64,000 nucleotides of DNA from Bactrocera neohumeralis (Eukaryota; Arthropoda; Insecta; Diptera; Tephritidae): positions 55,497,960 through 55,561,959 of the forward strand of contig NC_065920.1 of assembly GCF_024586455.1 (NCBI RefSeq). The letters are read 5' to 3'. Both the position numbers and the translations under genes were made by a program. The notes beneath the pieces were generated by a model, which saw only the letters and a program-made list of their open reading frames with translations, was not told the origin of the DNA and made no database searches. Numbering within the stretch: position 1 is the first letter of the stretch; every line of letters starts with the position of its first letter. Shown here piece after piece: positions 46,860 through 57,053 of this stretch.

Positions 46860-47296
46860 TTATGGCGAGTGGTTTCAACGTTTTCAAAGTGGTCGTGAGG
46901 ACATAAATGACGACCAACATGTGGGCCATTAAAAATCCGTGATCATCGGAAATTCCATCGAAACTGTACGATTATTTCACCAAAAAACACATTTTAACCA
47001 TTAAGCAATCCCCGTGGCACCGTGAGACTTCTTCTCTTTCGGAAAAATACATTTGCCCATGAAAGGAAAGCGTTATGCAGACTTAGAGGCTATTCAAAAG
47101 GCTTGTACCGGCATACTGGCGGCCATACCGGCCAACGAGCTAAAACACTCGTTCGACATGCTTTTGGACTGTACAGAAAGCTGTATTGAAACAGAAGGAG
47201 ACTATTTTGAACAAAATAAATTGATTTTGGCAAAAAAAACCATTTGTTCTGTTTTTTTTTTTTTTAAGTCCTGTTTACTTTGAAACGCTCCTTGTA
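46860..47296 (+). mobile_element. mariner element, left end missing, larger internal deletion
   Basis: It starts inside the HTH region (GGTTTCAACGTTTTCAAAGT) without a left terminal repeat. It then runs to GGAAATTCCATCGAAAC near 46965 and jumps to ATTATTTCACCAAAAAACAC, so it lacks more than the copies at 5050 and 57923. The end keeps KGKRYADLEAIQKACTGILAA and the right terminus AAGTCCTGTTTACTTTG, then CTTGTA. The transposase is not functional: the PYSPD block is also damaged. Confidence 0.82.
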
Positions 47297-47998
47297 TAGT
47301 ATGCAGTATAAGCAAGCAATGCAAATTGGTTGCGCAAATGTAAAACTCTCAATAAGAAAAATTGAACGCCACATTGATGTAATGAAAAAGCGTTTATTAA
47401 GAGGCATTGCAGGAATATGAAAACCATATTCAAATTTTGGAGTTATACTATCCGGAATAAAATAGAGTTAAAACTTAAATAAAGCCATAGGAAATCTTAG
47501 AAAAATAACAAAGGCATGCGATATTCAATGGCTGTGTCCTAACTTAGAGTTTCATATTTTTTTTTGCTTTGTTTTTAGTCCATCAGTTTCTAATAATTGC
47601 CGTTAGCAAGCTTTTTGGGGCAGTTGACTAAACTTTTCCGGCAAGCTTCCCGGTTTGAACATGATGCCGATAAGAAACAAACAACAATTGATTATTAGTA
47701 TTCACTCAGCACTCGTTGCCCACATTGCTGACCAACGTCTCCCACAATACATATGTGCGCAGTAAAATCTTACCACAACAGCAGCTGGTAGGCTGGCACA
47801 CAACAAGCTGTTAACCATTGTGAAATGTTGCTGCTGACATGCAAATACACAATTGCATGTGCATATAGCATATATGCACTAGTAGGTATTCTATGGGATA
47901 TTGTTTATTCGTGCTTGCAGGCATTGGAAGGAGTTAATGGAGGAAATAGGCATTTTACTTTATTCGTTCACCGAACGACAGCAAGCCGATGTAGTTAC
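47297..47998. other. unassigned DNA before duplicated block A copy 2
   Basis: No gene recognised. The 71-codon frame at 47825-48040 overlaps the start of the duplicated block and is not kept in copy 1. Confidence 0.4.
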
Positions 47999-48933
47999 GT
48001 GAATGGCACCGTTATCTGGCAGTTGGCTGTGAAACGTTGATGTGATATTTACATGTTGTTGCAGTTTAATTGAAAGCAGTTGGCGGAAGTAGTGGTAAGT
48101 AGTCGTTCCACCGTCTGCGGCGTGATTGTGACAGATGTTGCATAGACAATACATGTGATTAACATTTTTAGTAGAATGTTGGTAACTGTGATTTAATTAG
48201 TAAACAACCACACTCACCAACTGTAGGCATGAAACATTGATCTAAAATTTTGCCCACGATCTTTGCTGTCTGTGATTCTCCTTATTTATAGAAACTGATA
48301 TTAGAGTAGCTGTAATATATTTTAGATTTACCAACGTATTGCAACTTGAAAAAATTAAGAAAAATTTAAGAAAAATTAAGTGCACCAATAGCATATTTCG
48401 ATTTATATATTTAGGTTAAAAAAACATTGAAATTAAAATTCCTTTCTTTACCCATTGAGATTTGTTTTCCGTTTTAATAATCAAAAACAAACAAATAATG
48501 TTTATTGTATACCTATATTGGCTTCGAGGTTTTCACGATGGCATATTTATTTTCTCTATTCATTTTTATTTTAGTGATGCGAAGTTTTCAGTATTTTTGT
48601 TTTCATCTTTCGTTAGAGTTAAGCCTGTTTCATTAAGTACTTATGCAAATCTTTCCTAGTTACGGCAAGCAAGCAAGCACAGGTAACAACCGTATACATA
48701 AGTTATACTCGTAGTAGTATAGTAGTTATGAAGCTTATTTCTGCTTAAAGAAAAGTTTGCTGAGATATTAAGTACGTTGCATTATATCAAACCTATTACT
48801 TGTAGACTAAGCACATCGGTTGTACCTTTCCGGCAAAAAAATCCACAAATTAATCATAAATAACATTTCACTTGTGAGCACATCAACCTGCAGACATTTG
48901 CTTTTATGTTTGAATGGACTATTACAAATAATG
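47999..48933 (+). repeat. duplicated block A, copy 2
   Basis: Collinear with 27183-28430 and 29010-29060 (see there). It is shorter because copy 1 has extra insertions. It ends at the errantivirus insertion site. Confidence 0.8.
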
Positions 48934-48937
48934 TATA
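48934..48937. repeat. errantivirus target-site duplication (TATA), left
   Basis: TATA lies directly outside the left LTR and again at 55374-55377 outside the right LTR. A 4-base TATA-like duplication is typical for gypsy-type insertions. Confidence 0.85.
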
Positions 48938-49235
48938 AATTATTCAAAATGTATTGTTCAATTTTAAAATTATTTTATTTGCCGTCATCTCGGCTTAGTT
49001 GTCAAGTATAAAGTGCCACTTAAAATTATTCCTAACTTAGCTCAAGCCACCAACCCGCATCGCGTTGTGGCTCCTCTGCTGACGTTTTGCTGACCTTGCG
49101 CCTCGTGCATGGTGTTTGTTTACTTTGATGTCTGGCCAATGTTCTCACGCAAAATGTGCTGACTTAGCGACATGTGCAGAGTGGTAGGCTCTTATTACGA
49201 CGGGAATTAGGGTGTGTCGTTTCCTCGCGATAACT
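48938..49235 (-). repeat. errantivirus 3' LTR
   Basis: 298 bases. On the element strand it starts AGTTATCGCGAGGAAACGAC and ends TTTTGAATAATT. It is identical to the right LTR at 55076-55373 except for two adjacent bases (CA at about 49016 versus TG). The ends resemble those of gypsy (AGTTA...TAATT). Confidence 0.95.
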
Positions 49236-49563
49236 CCTCCCCTTCTAAATGGGGAACGTCCTCGGTCCTCAAAGAAGCGGTTTTAATTGCAGTTTCAACG
49301 GATTTGGCTATGATAATCTCTCTCTTGGTCCTCCTTATCCTGAGAAGGACGTAAACAGTGAATGCCATGATTAATAAGACACCAAAGGCTGAGAAACCTG
49401 TAACGTGGCCATAATGGATTGATCGCTGCAGGTGATTGATCCTTTGAACATTCTCTAGATTCACATGGTGAAGGTAAGAAGCGCTTAATATTTCTGTGTG
49501 CTGCGTCAAGTTGATTGTAGAAGCCCATGGAGTTTCAGGTTTTAGAGGCAATGTAGTCTTTCG
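49207..49563 (-). pseudogene. errantivirus env, transmembrane and tail portion
   Basis: The frame continues the env product after a frameshift between 49542 and 49563. It contains a membrane segment (GFSAFGVLLIMAFTVYVLL) followed by a basic stop-transfer RIRRTKR and a tail of about 45 residues. Together with the upstream part the length matches gypsy-type Env. In the present sequence it would not be translated with the ectodomain. It overlaps the LTR by about 29 bases. Confidence 0.8.
49236..49246 (-). promoter_or_regulatory. polypurine tract
   Basis: On the element strand AGAAGGGGAGG abuts the start of the 3' LTR (AGTTATC). It is the expected primer for plus-strand synthesis. Confidence 0.88.
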
Positions 49564-50711
49564 TTATAAAAAGTCGTACCATTAATCTTTACGTTGTTTT
49601 TGAAGACCACGAGGTATGTTCCGTTGACCGTAATAGGGACCTCATTATTTTCCTCGATGACAGCCAATTGGTCATTGATGACAACAAGTCCGTCACTTAT
49701 CGGTGAAATTGGTGTGAGGTTGTTAAATGTTGTACTGCAATTAGCGGTGTTGCGAGTCAGTAGTTGCAGAGCGCATGATGTAGTCGGAGATGGTAAGCAA
49801 AACGTTGGTGTTGTGTCGCTGCAGTTCTTTACGGCTACGGTATGGTTATAACACTTGGCTAAGATGGATTCTTCAAGGTGCAGGATTTGGTGGCCATGAG
49901 CTACCGGTAAAATAGTAATTTTCTTACATCTAAACATAGGAATCGGATATCTTATTAAAAAGTAAATTATGTTATTATACTGTAATATCTTAATTCTAGC
50001 CACTGCCATAACATCGGCCACGGTAAGGTCAGTGAAGTGCTCGTCTCCTGTTATGAAATTTATTTCGTTACTGTCTAAGAGAATGGGACTTAAGACCCCA
50101 ATTTTGGCGAAAGTGACAGCTGTTATAATGTTATTTAATTCTGTAATAATTGCTCTGTTTCTAGCCAGAAGTATGTCATAAAGGTGACCGGTGTTTATTT
50201 CTCTTTCTTTTGTTAATTTCAGGATTTTATTTACTGTAATGGTGAGGTTATTGATTTCTTTCTGTACCTGGGTGTTTATGGTAAACTGTCTGTCCTGCGA
50301 GTTAATTAGCTGTTCTTCTGTGTTCATTAATCTATTGAAGTCGTCATGGTCAGGAGTTCCAGTAATGTATTTCAGGACTGTCCCTAGGGCATTCAGGCTT
50401 CTCGCCTGTCTGTGGTGAGCGTTTATCATTTGTATGAGTCGACTTATCTGGTTTATGTCCGCGTCTAGTAACTTCCTCATATGTGACTGAGGAAAGTGGT
50501 CTGTGGCATTAATTGTCTCGTCTCTCAGTAATTCGTAAAGTGTCAAGTTGGTAACATGCTTGATGTGTCCTGAATTCTCCCAAATTACAAGGTCCTCACC
50601 GACCACCGGAATGTACCTTGCATTGGTATAGTCGATTAACCTTCCTGTCGTTGCCGATATTGATATGGCCAAAATTATGAAAATCCTAAAAACATATATG
50701 AAACTTTTTTG
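49542..50711 (-). pseudogene. errantivirus env, ectodomain
   Basis: The Env frame is open from 50711 to a stop at 49542-49544. It has no ATG near its start; errantivirus env is expressed from a spliced RNA, and a TATGTTTTTAG acceptor ends at 50686. After it the frame reads IFIILAISISATTG, a signal-peptide-like stretch. The ectodomain has many N-X-S/T sites and Cys residues in its C-terminal third (CSDTTPTFCLPSPTTSC). The frame is lost just before the membrane segment by a small indel (49542-49563). I see no other lesion in it. Confidence 0.82.
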
Positions 50712-50753
50712 TTAATTGTTTATCATTAGAAACACCTAGATTCTAGATTAAGT

Positions 50754-51062
50754 TTAACGAAGGTTGTCTTTATGGACCCTTCTCCCTTTTATTAAAACTG
50801 TTGTACCCAAGTCTTTTTCCACCTCTTCCTCAGTATAAAGAGGCGTAAGCTTATTGCCTAGTCTCCTGTTATTTTTAACAAGTACTTTTTCTCCAACAGG
50901 GAACTCCCTATCCTGCCTGTTCTTATTATGAGTTGTTAGTTCTCTTTCCTGTGCGTTTCTTAAGCGGCATGGTATTTGGTTGTCATCTCTAATTGAACGA
51001 AATACGGTAAGGGGCTTCATCCCCGTTACTGTGTGAATGGACCTGTTATACTCAATCGTAGC
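50754..51062 (-). pseudogene. errantivirus integrase C-terminal part
   Basis: The frame includes VTGMKPLTVFRSIRD, QDREFPVGEKVLVKNNRRLGNKLTPLY and a basic end (LIKGRRVHKDN). This matches the C-terminal domain of gypsy-type integrase. It is separated from the core by a frame change at a run of nine A bases (plus strand 51063-51071). It ends about 45 bases before the env frame opens. Confidence 0.78.
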
Positions 51063-51500
51063 TAAAAAAAAAGGACAATTTCCTCAAAATCATCAAGATT
51101 TTTGTCAAGTTTAAGGCATCATGCTATTTCCATTAGTGTGCTATGGAATCGCTCCACCTGACCATTTGATGTACTATGTAGTGGTGGAGCATTCGCAATG
51201 TCGATATCGAAGTGATTTTTTAATGTAGCTTTGATGCTGTGTGAATTCAGCGAATTCTCATTGTCGCAATAAACTATTCGAGTACCGAAAAACATGTTGA
51301 GTAACTGAAGGAGCTGTGGTTTGACATCTACTATCGTTCTTGATTTCAACGACTGTACTATCGCAAATTTTGAAAACTTGTCGATGCACGTCAAGAAGAA
51401 CTTGGACCCGGTAGAAAATATGTCAATGTGAAGAATTTCTCCATTTGGGCGTTTGAGATAAGCTGTTTCTATGTAGTGGTGGAGCTTTTTTCTCCATTTT
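51063..51500 (-). pseudogene. errantivirus integrase catalytic core
   Basis: The core reads FFLTCIDKFSKFAIVQSL (first Asp), IVYCDNE (second Asp) and NGQVERFHSTLMEIA (Glu), so the D,D-35-E triad is visible. A single TGA at 51119-51121 interrupts it where the family usually has Arg. A frame change near the A-rich run at about 51490 separates it from the zinc-binding region. Confidence 0.82.
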
Positions 51501-51893
51501 TGGAAAGCAATCCTCTAGAATGTTTTGTGTTCGATATTGATGTTCAGCAGCGATAATTTCCTGATTATTCGGATTCGTAATGTCGTTAACGAATTTGATG
51601 TCTGTGTGAAACATTCGTGCTGAAACTGTGCAAGTGCTCATTATCGTTCAATAAACTTTTTTTCTCGGTAGAAATGATATGCCTTGTCTTTTTCCAAAAA
51701 TTATAAAAGTTTTTCTTTGAGGTTCTGACCTAACTGAAGGAAGCAATTTAGCGGGTTTTCCGATCTTTCAATTGTATGGGTTGATCGTTCTATGATTGTC
51801 AACGAAAGCATGTACCTAGATCGCTGCCACCATTTTGAAATTAGCTTTGTTGCGATGAAGGCACTTTTAATTTTCGTCAAGGTCAAGAAAACA
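51490..51893 (-). pseudogene. errantivirus pol: decayed connection and zinc-binding region
   Basis: Contains AAEHQYRTQNILEDCFPKMEKK near 51530-51480, part of the zinc-binding domain. Upstream of it, to 51893, no frame stays open and no RNase H or connection motif is recognised. This is where the element is short compared with gypsy. Confidence 0.6.
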
Positions 51894-53507
51894 TTAAGTT
51901 TTGTTACGCCATATAGGTAGAAAATATGTCAATTCCCTTTCATTGGTGCGTAAGACAAAAGTCGAGTCATTAATCGGTTTGCCCTCCTGAGAGAGGACGG
52001 CGCCTATAGCATGAGCCGACGCTTCAGTAGTTAGATCGAATGGTTTGTTAAAATCTGGGTACGTCAGGGTTACATCCTCTGACGCTAAAATTTCTTTAAT
52101 TGTTTCGAAGGTCTTTTTCTGTTCATCCGTCAAATCAATTCTGATTTTTTTTGATTGGGACGCAGTAACTCGACCGTATTCGCCTCTCATGATGCTCGAC
52201 AATGGTTTTGATATTCTAGCGAAATCCCTTATAAAACATCTATAATAACCCGCTAGACCTAGGAATGATCTGAGTCCCCTTAGAGTGGTGGGCTCAGGGA
52301 AACTTCGTATTGTGTCGACTTTGTCTGGACACGTTTTTATTCCTCCTTGTGAAACTAAGAACCCCAGGTATTCGACCTCAGTCCTAAAAAATTTGGATTT
52401 TTCAACCGACACTCTCATGTTGGCCCTAAATAATTCATTTAAAATTGATTCTATATCTTTCAGATGCTGCTGTTTGTTTTCCGAAAAAATAATAACATCG
52501 TCTACATAGACAAAACAGCTTTTCCCAATATGCTCTCTTAATACGTCGTCTATGGCGCGTTGAAAGATGCTCGGCGCGTTTTTTAATCCAAAAGGTAACC
52601 GGCAAAATTCATACTTGCCATTCTTGACAGAGAAAGCTGTTTTTTCCCTATCACGCTCCAATAGTTTAATCTGATGGAAACCAGATTTTAAGTCCAAAGT
52701 GGTGAAGTATTTACTACCACCCAAATTGGAAAGAATTCCTGTTATGTCGGGAATTGGGTATTTATCACCGATAGTTTTTTCATTGAGCTTCCGAAAGTCA
52801 ATAACTAATCTCTGCTTCGCCTGTCCGTTTTCGTCTACCCCCTTTTTCTTTACCACCCATATAGGGTTGTTAAACGGTGATCTTGATGGCCGGATAACTC
52901 CATTTGCTAACAAGTCCTTGATTTCTTTGTCCACGAAATCCGCTACACTCAGTGGGTACGGGTATAATCTTGAGTAAACTGGTGTTTCGTCCTCCGTTCG
53001 AATTGTTGCTATCACCTTTGTATTGTACGGTAATGCCTCATTGGGGTCAGCAAAAACCCCATTCATCCTTTTGATCATCCTAGAAAAATCTTCCCTAACG
53101 TCTGTTGGTACTAGATTTGTTTGAAGCCTAAGATGGCTTACGTCATGACTGGAAATGAAGAAGATTTCCTCCTCACCAAAATCATGATTTATTGTGTTCG
53201 ATTTAAGGTCAATGTTCGCATGGACCCTGTTTAGTATGTCGAGCCCAATCACGCCATCAAATGATGTTAAGTCCGGTAAGATGAAAAATTCTGCCACTAC
53301 ACCAAATATTTTTATGTAGCATTTTTCCATGATAGAAGTAACCCCGTGAATAGATTTTACAGAGAATGTGTCCCTGAAATGTTGTGTCCTTAAAGCCGGT
53401 GTTGGTTTCATATAACTCCTCGACGCACCAGTATCGATAAGGAGTTTCACTTCTTTCCCTCCTAGGGACTTTGAAATCCAGGGTAGGAGGGACCTTCCCC
53501 TAAAAAA
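51894..53507 (-). pseudogene. errantivirus pol: protease and reverse transcriptase
   Basis: The pol frame opens at the frameshift site (53507) and runs to a stop at 51894. The protease motif LLIDTGASRSYM lies near the start and FDGVIGLDIL follows. RT blocks are RLVIDFRKLNEKT, TLDLKSGFHQI (first Asp), RLPFGLKNAPSIFQRAID and YVDDVIIFSE (catalytic pair), then the thumb, all intact. RNase H begins as TTEASAHAIGAVLSQ, with Glu in place of the usual first catalytic Asp, and stops after NERELTYFLP. The remainder of RNase H is absent. Pol should be made as a Gag-Pol fusion. Confidence 0.9.
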
Positions 53508-54781
53508 TTAAGTTGATCTAAACTTACGTCATCCGCCGCTTGTTCGGCTTCTGCACCGTACAATGATTCACTCTGTGGCTCAACTTCCTCCTCCAGATGA
53601 TTAACACGTTGGATCTTTGGTCCTGTGTAACGTCCAGAATTTGCTGGACGTTTTTGTTGATACCCCTGTTGCATTCTATTACTGTTTCCTTGATAGGCAC
53701 CTCGGTCTCTGTCAAACGATTGGTGTTTAAATTTCGATGAGGATGGATCAACGTCCATTGGTTCCGCTCTGACTAGTCTGTCGCTGTCACGTCCGTTATT
53801 TACCCTTTGATTTTCCGTAAAATGAGGTGCATGTCCGGGTTTGTACTGCCTATTACTATAGTAGTGTGGGCTCTTATGAGCTGAGGGTGGATCATAAGTG
53901 TTTGTCCTATGGTTGTTCTGGCTTGAAATTATATTATTATTTTTTTTTTTAATGTGGTTGCCCTCGACGTTCCTGGCAGCAAAATTGGCCGCGAACGCAT
54001 ACCGCTCATGGTTTGAGTCTACCTCCTGTGCTAAAGCAAGAGCAGACGGAAGGTCAGACGGCCGTGAAGCGAAAAGAATGTCGCATAAGGGCTTCCTTAA
54101 GCCGGAAATGAAAACTCTTAGGGCATCTGCCCTATATTTCTCGTTTATAATTTCTGCCACGCTACTCTCGTAAGACATTATAGTCTTATTAGCTAGTAAC
54201 GTTAGCTTCTTTTCTACCTCATCGTAGAATTCCAGACAGGACCTAGAACCCTGTCTTAAGGTAGATAATTCCTGCTCTATAAGATATACGGGACGTTTGT
54301 CCGCGTACGTAAAGTCTAAACGTGCTATAATGGCATTAAAATTAAGCACAGTACTAAACGATGAGAGGACCGCATCGGCAGCCCCTCTTATTTTGTTCCT
54401 CAAAATGGTAACTGCTTGGTAGTGTCGTTCACTGCCATCGTACCTTTTGAACAGTTCATAAGCGTTATGCGCCGCCTCGCGCCATGACACATATGTGCCT
54501 ATGTGACCATGAAATTCGGGAAGTGATTTGATCGCATCAAGCGTTATGTCACATGTCACTAGTGGATTTACAGATACCTTTAGATATTTTTCTACCTTTG
54601 GCCTGCTGCCCGTCACTTGGTTTTGGATTGCTAATAACTTCCTATCGAACTCCAACCTTTGTGCTGCCAAAGCACTTCTAACTTCCGCCTTAATTAACTC
54701 GCTTATTTGTTCTGTGTTCATATTTGCTTTCTGACTTCCTAACTTTAAATTTCTAAAAAGGTCTTCCAGACCTTCACTCAT
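53462..54781 (-). CDS. gag: errantivirus Gag
   Basis: ATG at 54781 (MSEGLEDLFRNL) to TAG at 53462-53464, 439 codons, an uninterrupted frame close to the length of gypsy Gag (about 450). The open frame extends six codons upstream but only from GTG. The middle has FHGHIGTYVSWREAAHNAYE, AADAVLSSF and GSRSCLEFYDEVEKKL, which fit the capsid region of gypsy-type Gag. The C-terminal third is rich in Asn, Gln and Arg and has no CCHC knuckle, as in gypsy. A run of T bases (plus strand 53940-53951) falls in the coding sequence without breaking the frame. It would form the particle shell and bind RNA. Confidence 0.9.
   Translation of the reverse strand: MSEGLEDLFRNLKLGSQKANMNTEQISELIKAEVRSALAAQRLEFDRKLLAIQNQVTGSRPKVEKYLKVSVNPLVTCDITLDAIKSLPEFHGHIGTYVSWREAAHNAYELFKRYDGSERHYQAVTILRNKIRGAADAVLSSFSTVLNFNAIIARLDFTYADKRPVYLIEQELSTLRQGSRSCLEFYDEVEKKLTLLANKTIMSYESSVAEIINEKYRADALRVFISGLRKPLCDILFASRPSDLPSALALAQEVDSNHERYAFAANFAARNVEGNHIKKKNNNIISSQNNHRTNTYDPPSAHKSPHYYSNRQYKPGHAPHFTENQRVNNGRDSDRLVRAEPMDVDPSSSKFKHQSFDRDRGAYQGNSNRMQQGYQQKRPANSGRYTGPKIQRVNHLEEEVEPQSESLYGAEAEQAADDVSLDQLNFLGEGPSYPGFQSP
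53501..53507 (-). promoter_or_regulatory. -1 ribosomal frameshift site (T TTT TTA)
   Basis: In the gag frame the codons are AAT TTT TTA GGG, so the heptamer T TTT TTA fits the X XXY YYZ rule. The pol frame is closed by a TAA (53508-53510) directly before it and open after it. The site lies about 36 bases before the gag stop. Confidence 0.82.
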
Positions 54782-55058
54782 TAATTTTTGTTCTGTCACT
54801 TTCCTTTATTTTATTCACAATTATTGTTATATTTATTCCAGGAAACGAGCATCTCACTTACCCTTCCATTGGATTTGAATAGATTAAAATTAGGTTCAGG
54901 TTCTTCCGGTTAGTTGATCGGGCCAAAGGTTGTCTCTTCTTAAAGTCCACGTTGAGTCCAAGTAGTTGATTGTTGTTGATTTTAAGTGAGCCAGCTATCG
55001 TAGTCACACGAGTCGAGTTAAGAACTTTATATTTTTCTATTAAACTTTTCACTCGCGT

Positions 55059-55076
55059 GCCCCACGTTGGGCGCCA
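55059..55076 (-). promoter_or_regulatory. tRNA-Lys primer binding site
   Basis: The plus strand reads GCCCCACGTTGGGCGCCA, which from knowledge of insect tRNA-Lys(CTT) matches the 3' end of that tRNA including CCA. On the element strand it directly follows the 5' LTR with a one-base overlap. Confidence 0.88.
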
Positions 55077-55373
55077 ATTATTCAAAATGTATTGTTCAAT
55101 TTTAAAATTATTTTATTTGCCGTCATCTCGGCTTAGTTGTCAAGTATAAAGTGCTGCTTAAAATTATTCCTAACTTAGCTCAAGCCACCAACCCGCATCG
55201 CGTTGTGGCTCCTCTGCTGACGTTTTGCTGACCTTGCGCCTCGTGCATGGTGTTTGTTTACTTTGATGTCTGGCCAATGTTCTCACGCAAAATGTGCTGA
55301 CTTAGCGACATGTGCAGAGTGGTAGGCTCTTATTACGACGGGAATTAGGGTGTGTCGTTTCCTCGCGATAACT
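55076..55373 (-). repeat. errantivirus 5' LTR
   Basis: 298 bases, same as the left LTR except for two adjacent bases. It lies upstream of the primer site on the element strand and is expected to hold the promoter. Confidence 0.95.
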
Positions 55374-55377
55374 TATA
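55374..55377. repeat. errantivirus target-site duplication (TATA), right
   Basis: Matches TATA at 48934-48937. Confidence 0.85.
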
Positions 55378-55760
55378 TGCTTAAGGGGTCAGTAGGGTAA
55401 TCTGGCCTGTTTTTTTGACATTATTTTCATAGAAATTTTTATTCTACAATAGAATTTTTCCACATATCATTAGGTATGTCGTGGAGTGTACAAACAAATT
55501 TTTCGGAGTTTTTTGACGACATCTGTCGGAGAAATGGCTGGGTGAATGAGATGCGTTTTTACTTTTTTATTTTTAAAAAGTACGTGAATGGTTATCGTCC
55601 CTGCTAGAATCATGAACAAATTTTGATAAATAAAAAGGTAATTAACATTTTTTTTTTTAATTTTCCCCATGTTTATTTATATAAATTTTGTCATAACATT
55701 GTCAATAAATTAAAAAAATATAGGAACGATAGCCAGGCGTTTTGTGAACGTTAAAAAAAA
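55378..55760. other. unassigned repeat-like segment
   Basis: TTAAGGGGTCAGTAGGGTAA, then GGAGTTTTTTGACGACATC and AAAAAGTACGTGAATGG, ending in CGATAGCCAGGCGTTTTGTG. The style suggests an interspersed repeat, but I cannot name it. The DINE-like copy at 55761 follows directly. Confidence 0.35.
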
Positions 55761-56678
55761 CAAGTAAGGAAGGGCCAAGTTCGGGTGTCACCGGAATTCA
55801 AAATAGCGTTATATTGGAAGAAGGCGTGGTTGTGAACCGATTTCACCCATATTTTGTACATGTCATCAGGGTGTTAAGAAAATATTACATACCGAATTTC
55901 ATTGAAATCGTAGTAGTCCTGAGATATGGTTTTTGGCCCATAAGTGGGCGACGCCACGCCCATTTTCAATTTTTAAAAAAGCCTGGGTGCAGCTTCCTTC
56001 TGCCATTTCTTTCGTAAAATTTAATGTTTCTGACGTTTTTTGTTAGTCGGTTAACGCACTTTTAGTGATTTTCAACATAACCTTTGTATGGGAGGTGGGC
56101 GTGGTTATTATCCGATTTCTTCCATTTTTGAACTGTATATGGAAATGCCTGAAGGAAACGCTCTATAGAGTTTGGTTGACATAGCTATAGTAGTTTCCGA
56201 GATATGTACAAAAAACTTAGTAGGGGGCGGGGCCACGCCTACTTTTCCAAAAAAATTACATCAAGATATGCCCCTGCTTAATGCGATCCTTTGCGCCAAA
56301 TTTCACTTTAATATCTTTATTTATGGCTTAGTTATGACACTTTATAGGTTTTCGGTTTTCGCCATTTTGTGGGCGTGGCAGTGGGCGGATTTTGCCCATC
56401 TTCGAACTCAACCTTCTTATGGAACCAAGGAATACGTGTACCAAGTTTCATCATGATATCTCAATTTTTACTCAAGTTACAGCTTGCACGGACGGACGGA
56501 CGGACGGACGGACGGACGGACAGACGGACATCCGGATTTCAACTCTACTCGTCACCCTGATCACTTTGATATATATAACCCTATATCTGACTCTTTTAGT
56601 TTTAGGACTTACAAACATCCGTTATGTGAACAAAACTATAATACTCTCCTTAGCGACTTTGTTGCGAGAGTATAAAAA
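55761..56678 (+). repeat. DINE-1/Helentron-like repeat, left part deleted
   Basis: It begins CAAGTAAGGAAGGGCCAAGT and jumps after GTGTCACCGG to AATTCAAAATAGCG, so about 150 bases of the left end are missing, including the TATACTCTCGCA motif. A (GGAC)n tract of about 45 bases (56484-56528) is the longest (GTCY)n equivalent in the window. The right end is GTTGCGAGAGTATAA. Confidence 0.85.
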
Positions 56679-57053
56679 TTAAGCCAATCGGTTGAGTAGT
56701 TCAACCGGAATCATGTCTAACAGATTAAAGAAGTGTGTTTTGAGAAAAACTCGTTTAAAGTTTGAGGTACTGAAAAAGCATACAAATATGGACATAAACG
56801 TTGAAAAAATGACTTACCAATAATTATTATTTCTGGTTTCCTTCCAGTGGTAAAGTGGGTTTTTACATTAATTCTAAGGATATAAAGGATCGGAAAATGC
56901 AAAAAAAAAGTTTGATAAAAGATTACAATAAAATAACGGCTGTTAAAAAACGGTCGTTAATTTTAATATCCTTATAAGAACAACTCGATATAGCTGGCCG
57001 AAATAATGTGCACACCAAACATTCTATCTAATCAATTGATTGTTTGCCCATGT
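56679..57053. other. unassigned DNA
   Basis: No gene or repeat recognised. Confidence 0.35.

Larger units (their letters stand above)
48938..55373 (-). mobile_element. gypsy-type errantivirus provirus, defective
   Basis: A 6436-base element on the minus strand with two LTRs, TATA duplication, tRNA-Lys primer site, gag, pol, env and polypurine tract, in the order of insect errantiviruses (Ty3/gypsy elements with env). Gypsy itself is about 7.5 kb; the shortfall comes mainly from a missing part of RNase H and the connection domain. Near-identical LTRs imply recent insertion. It splits block A copy 2 from later sequence. Confidence 0.93.
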
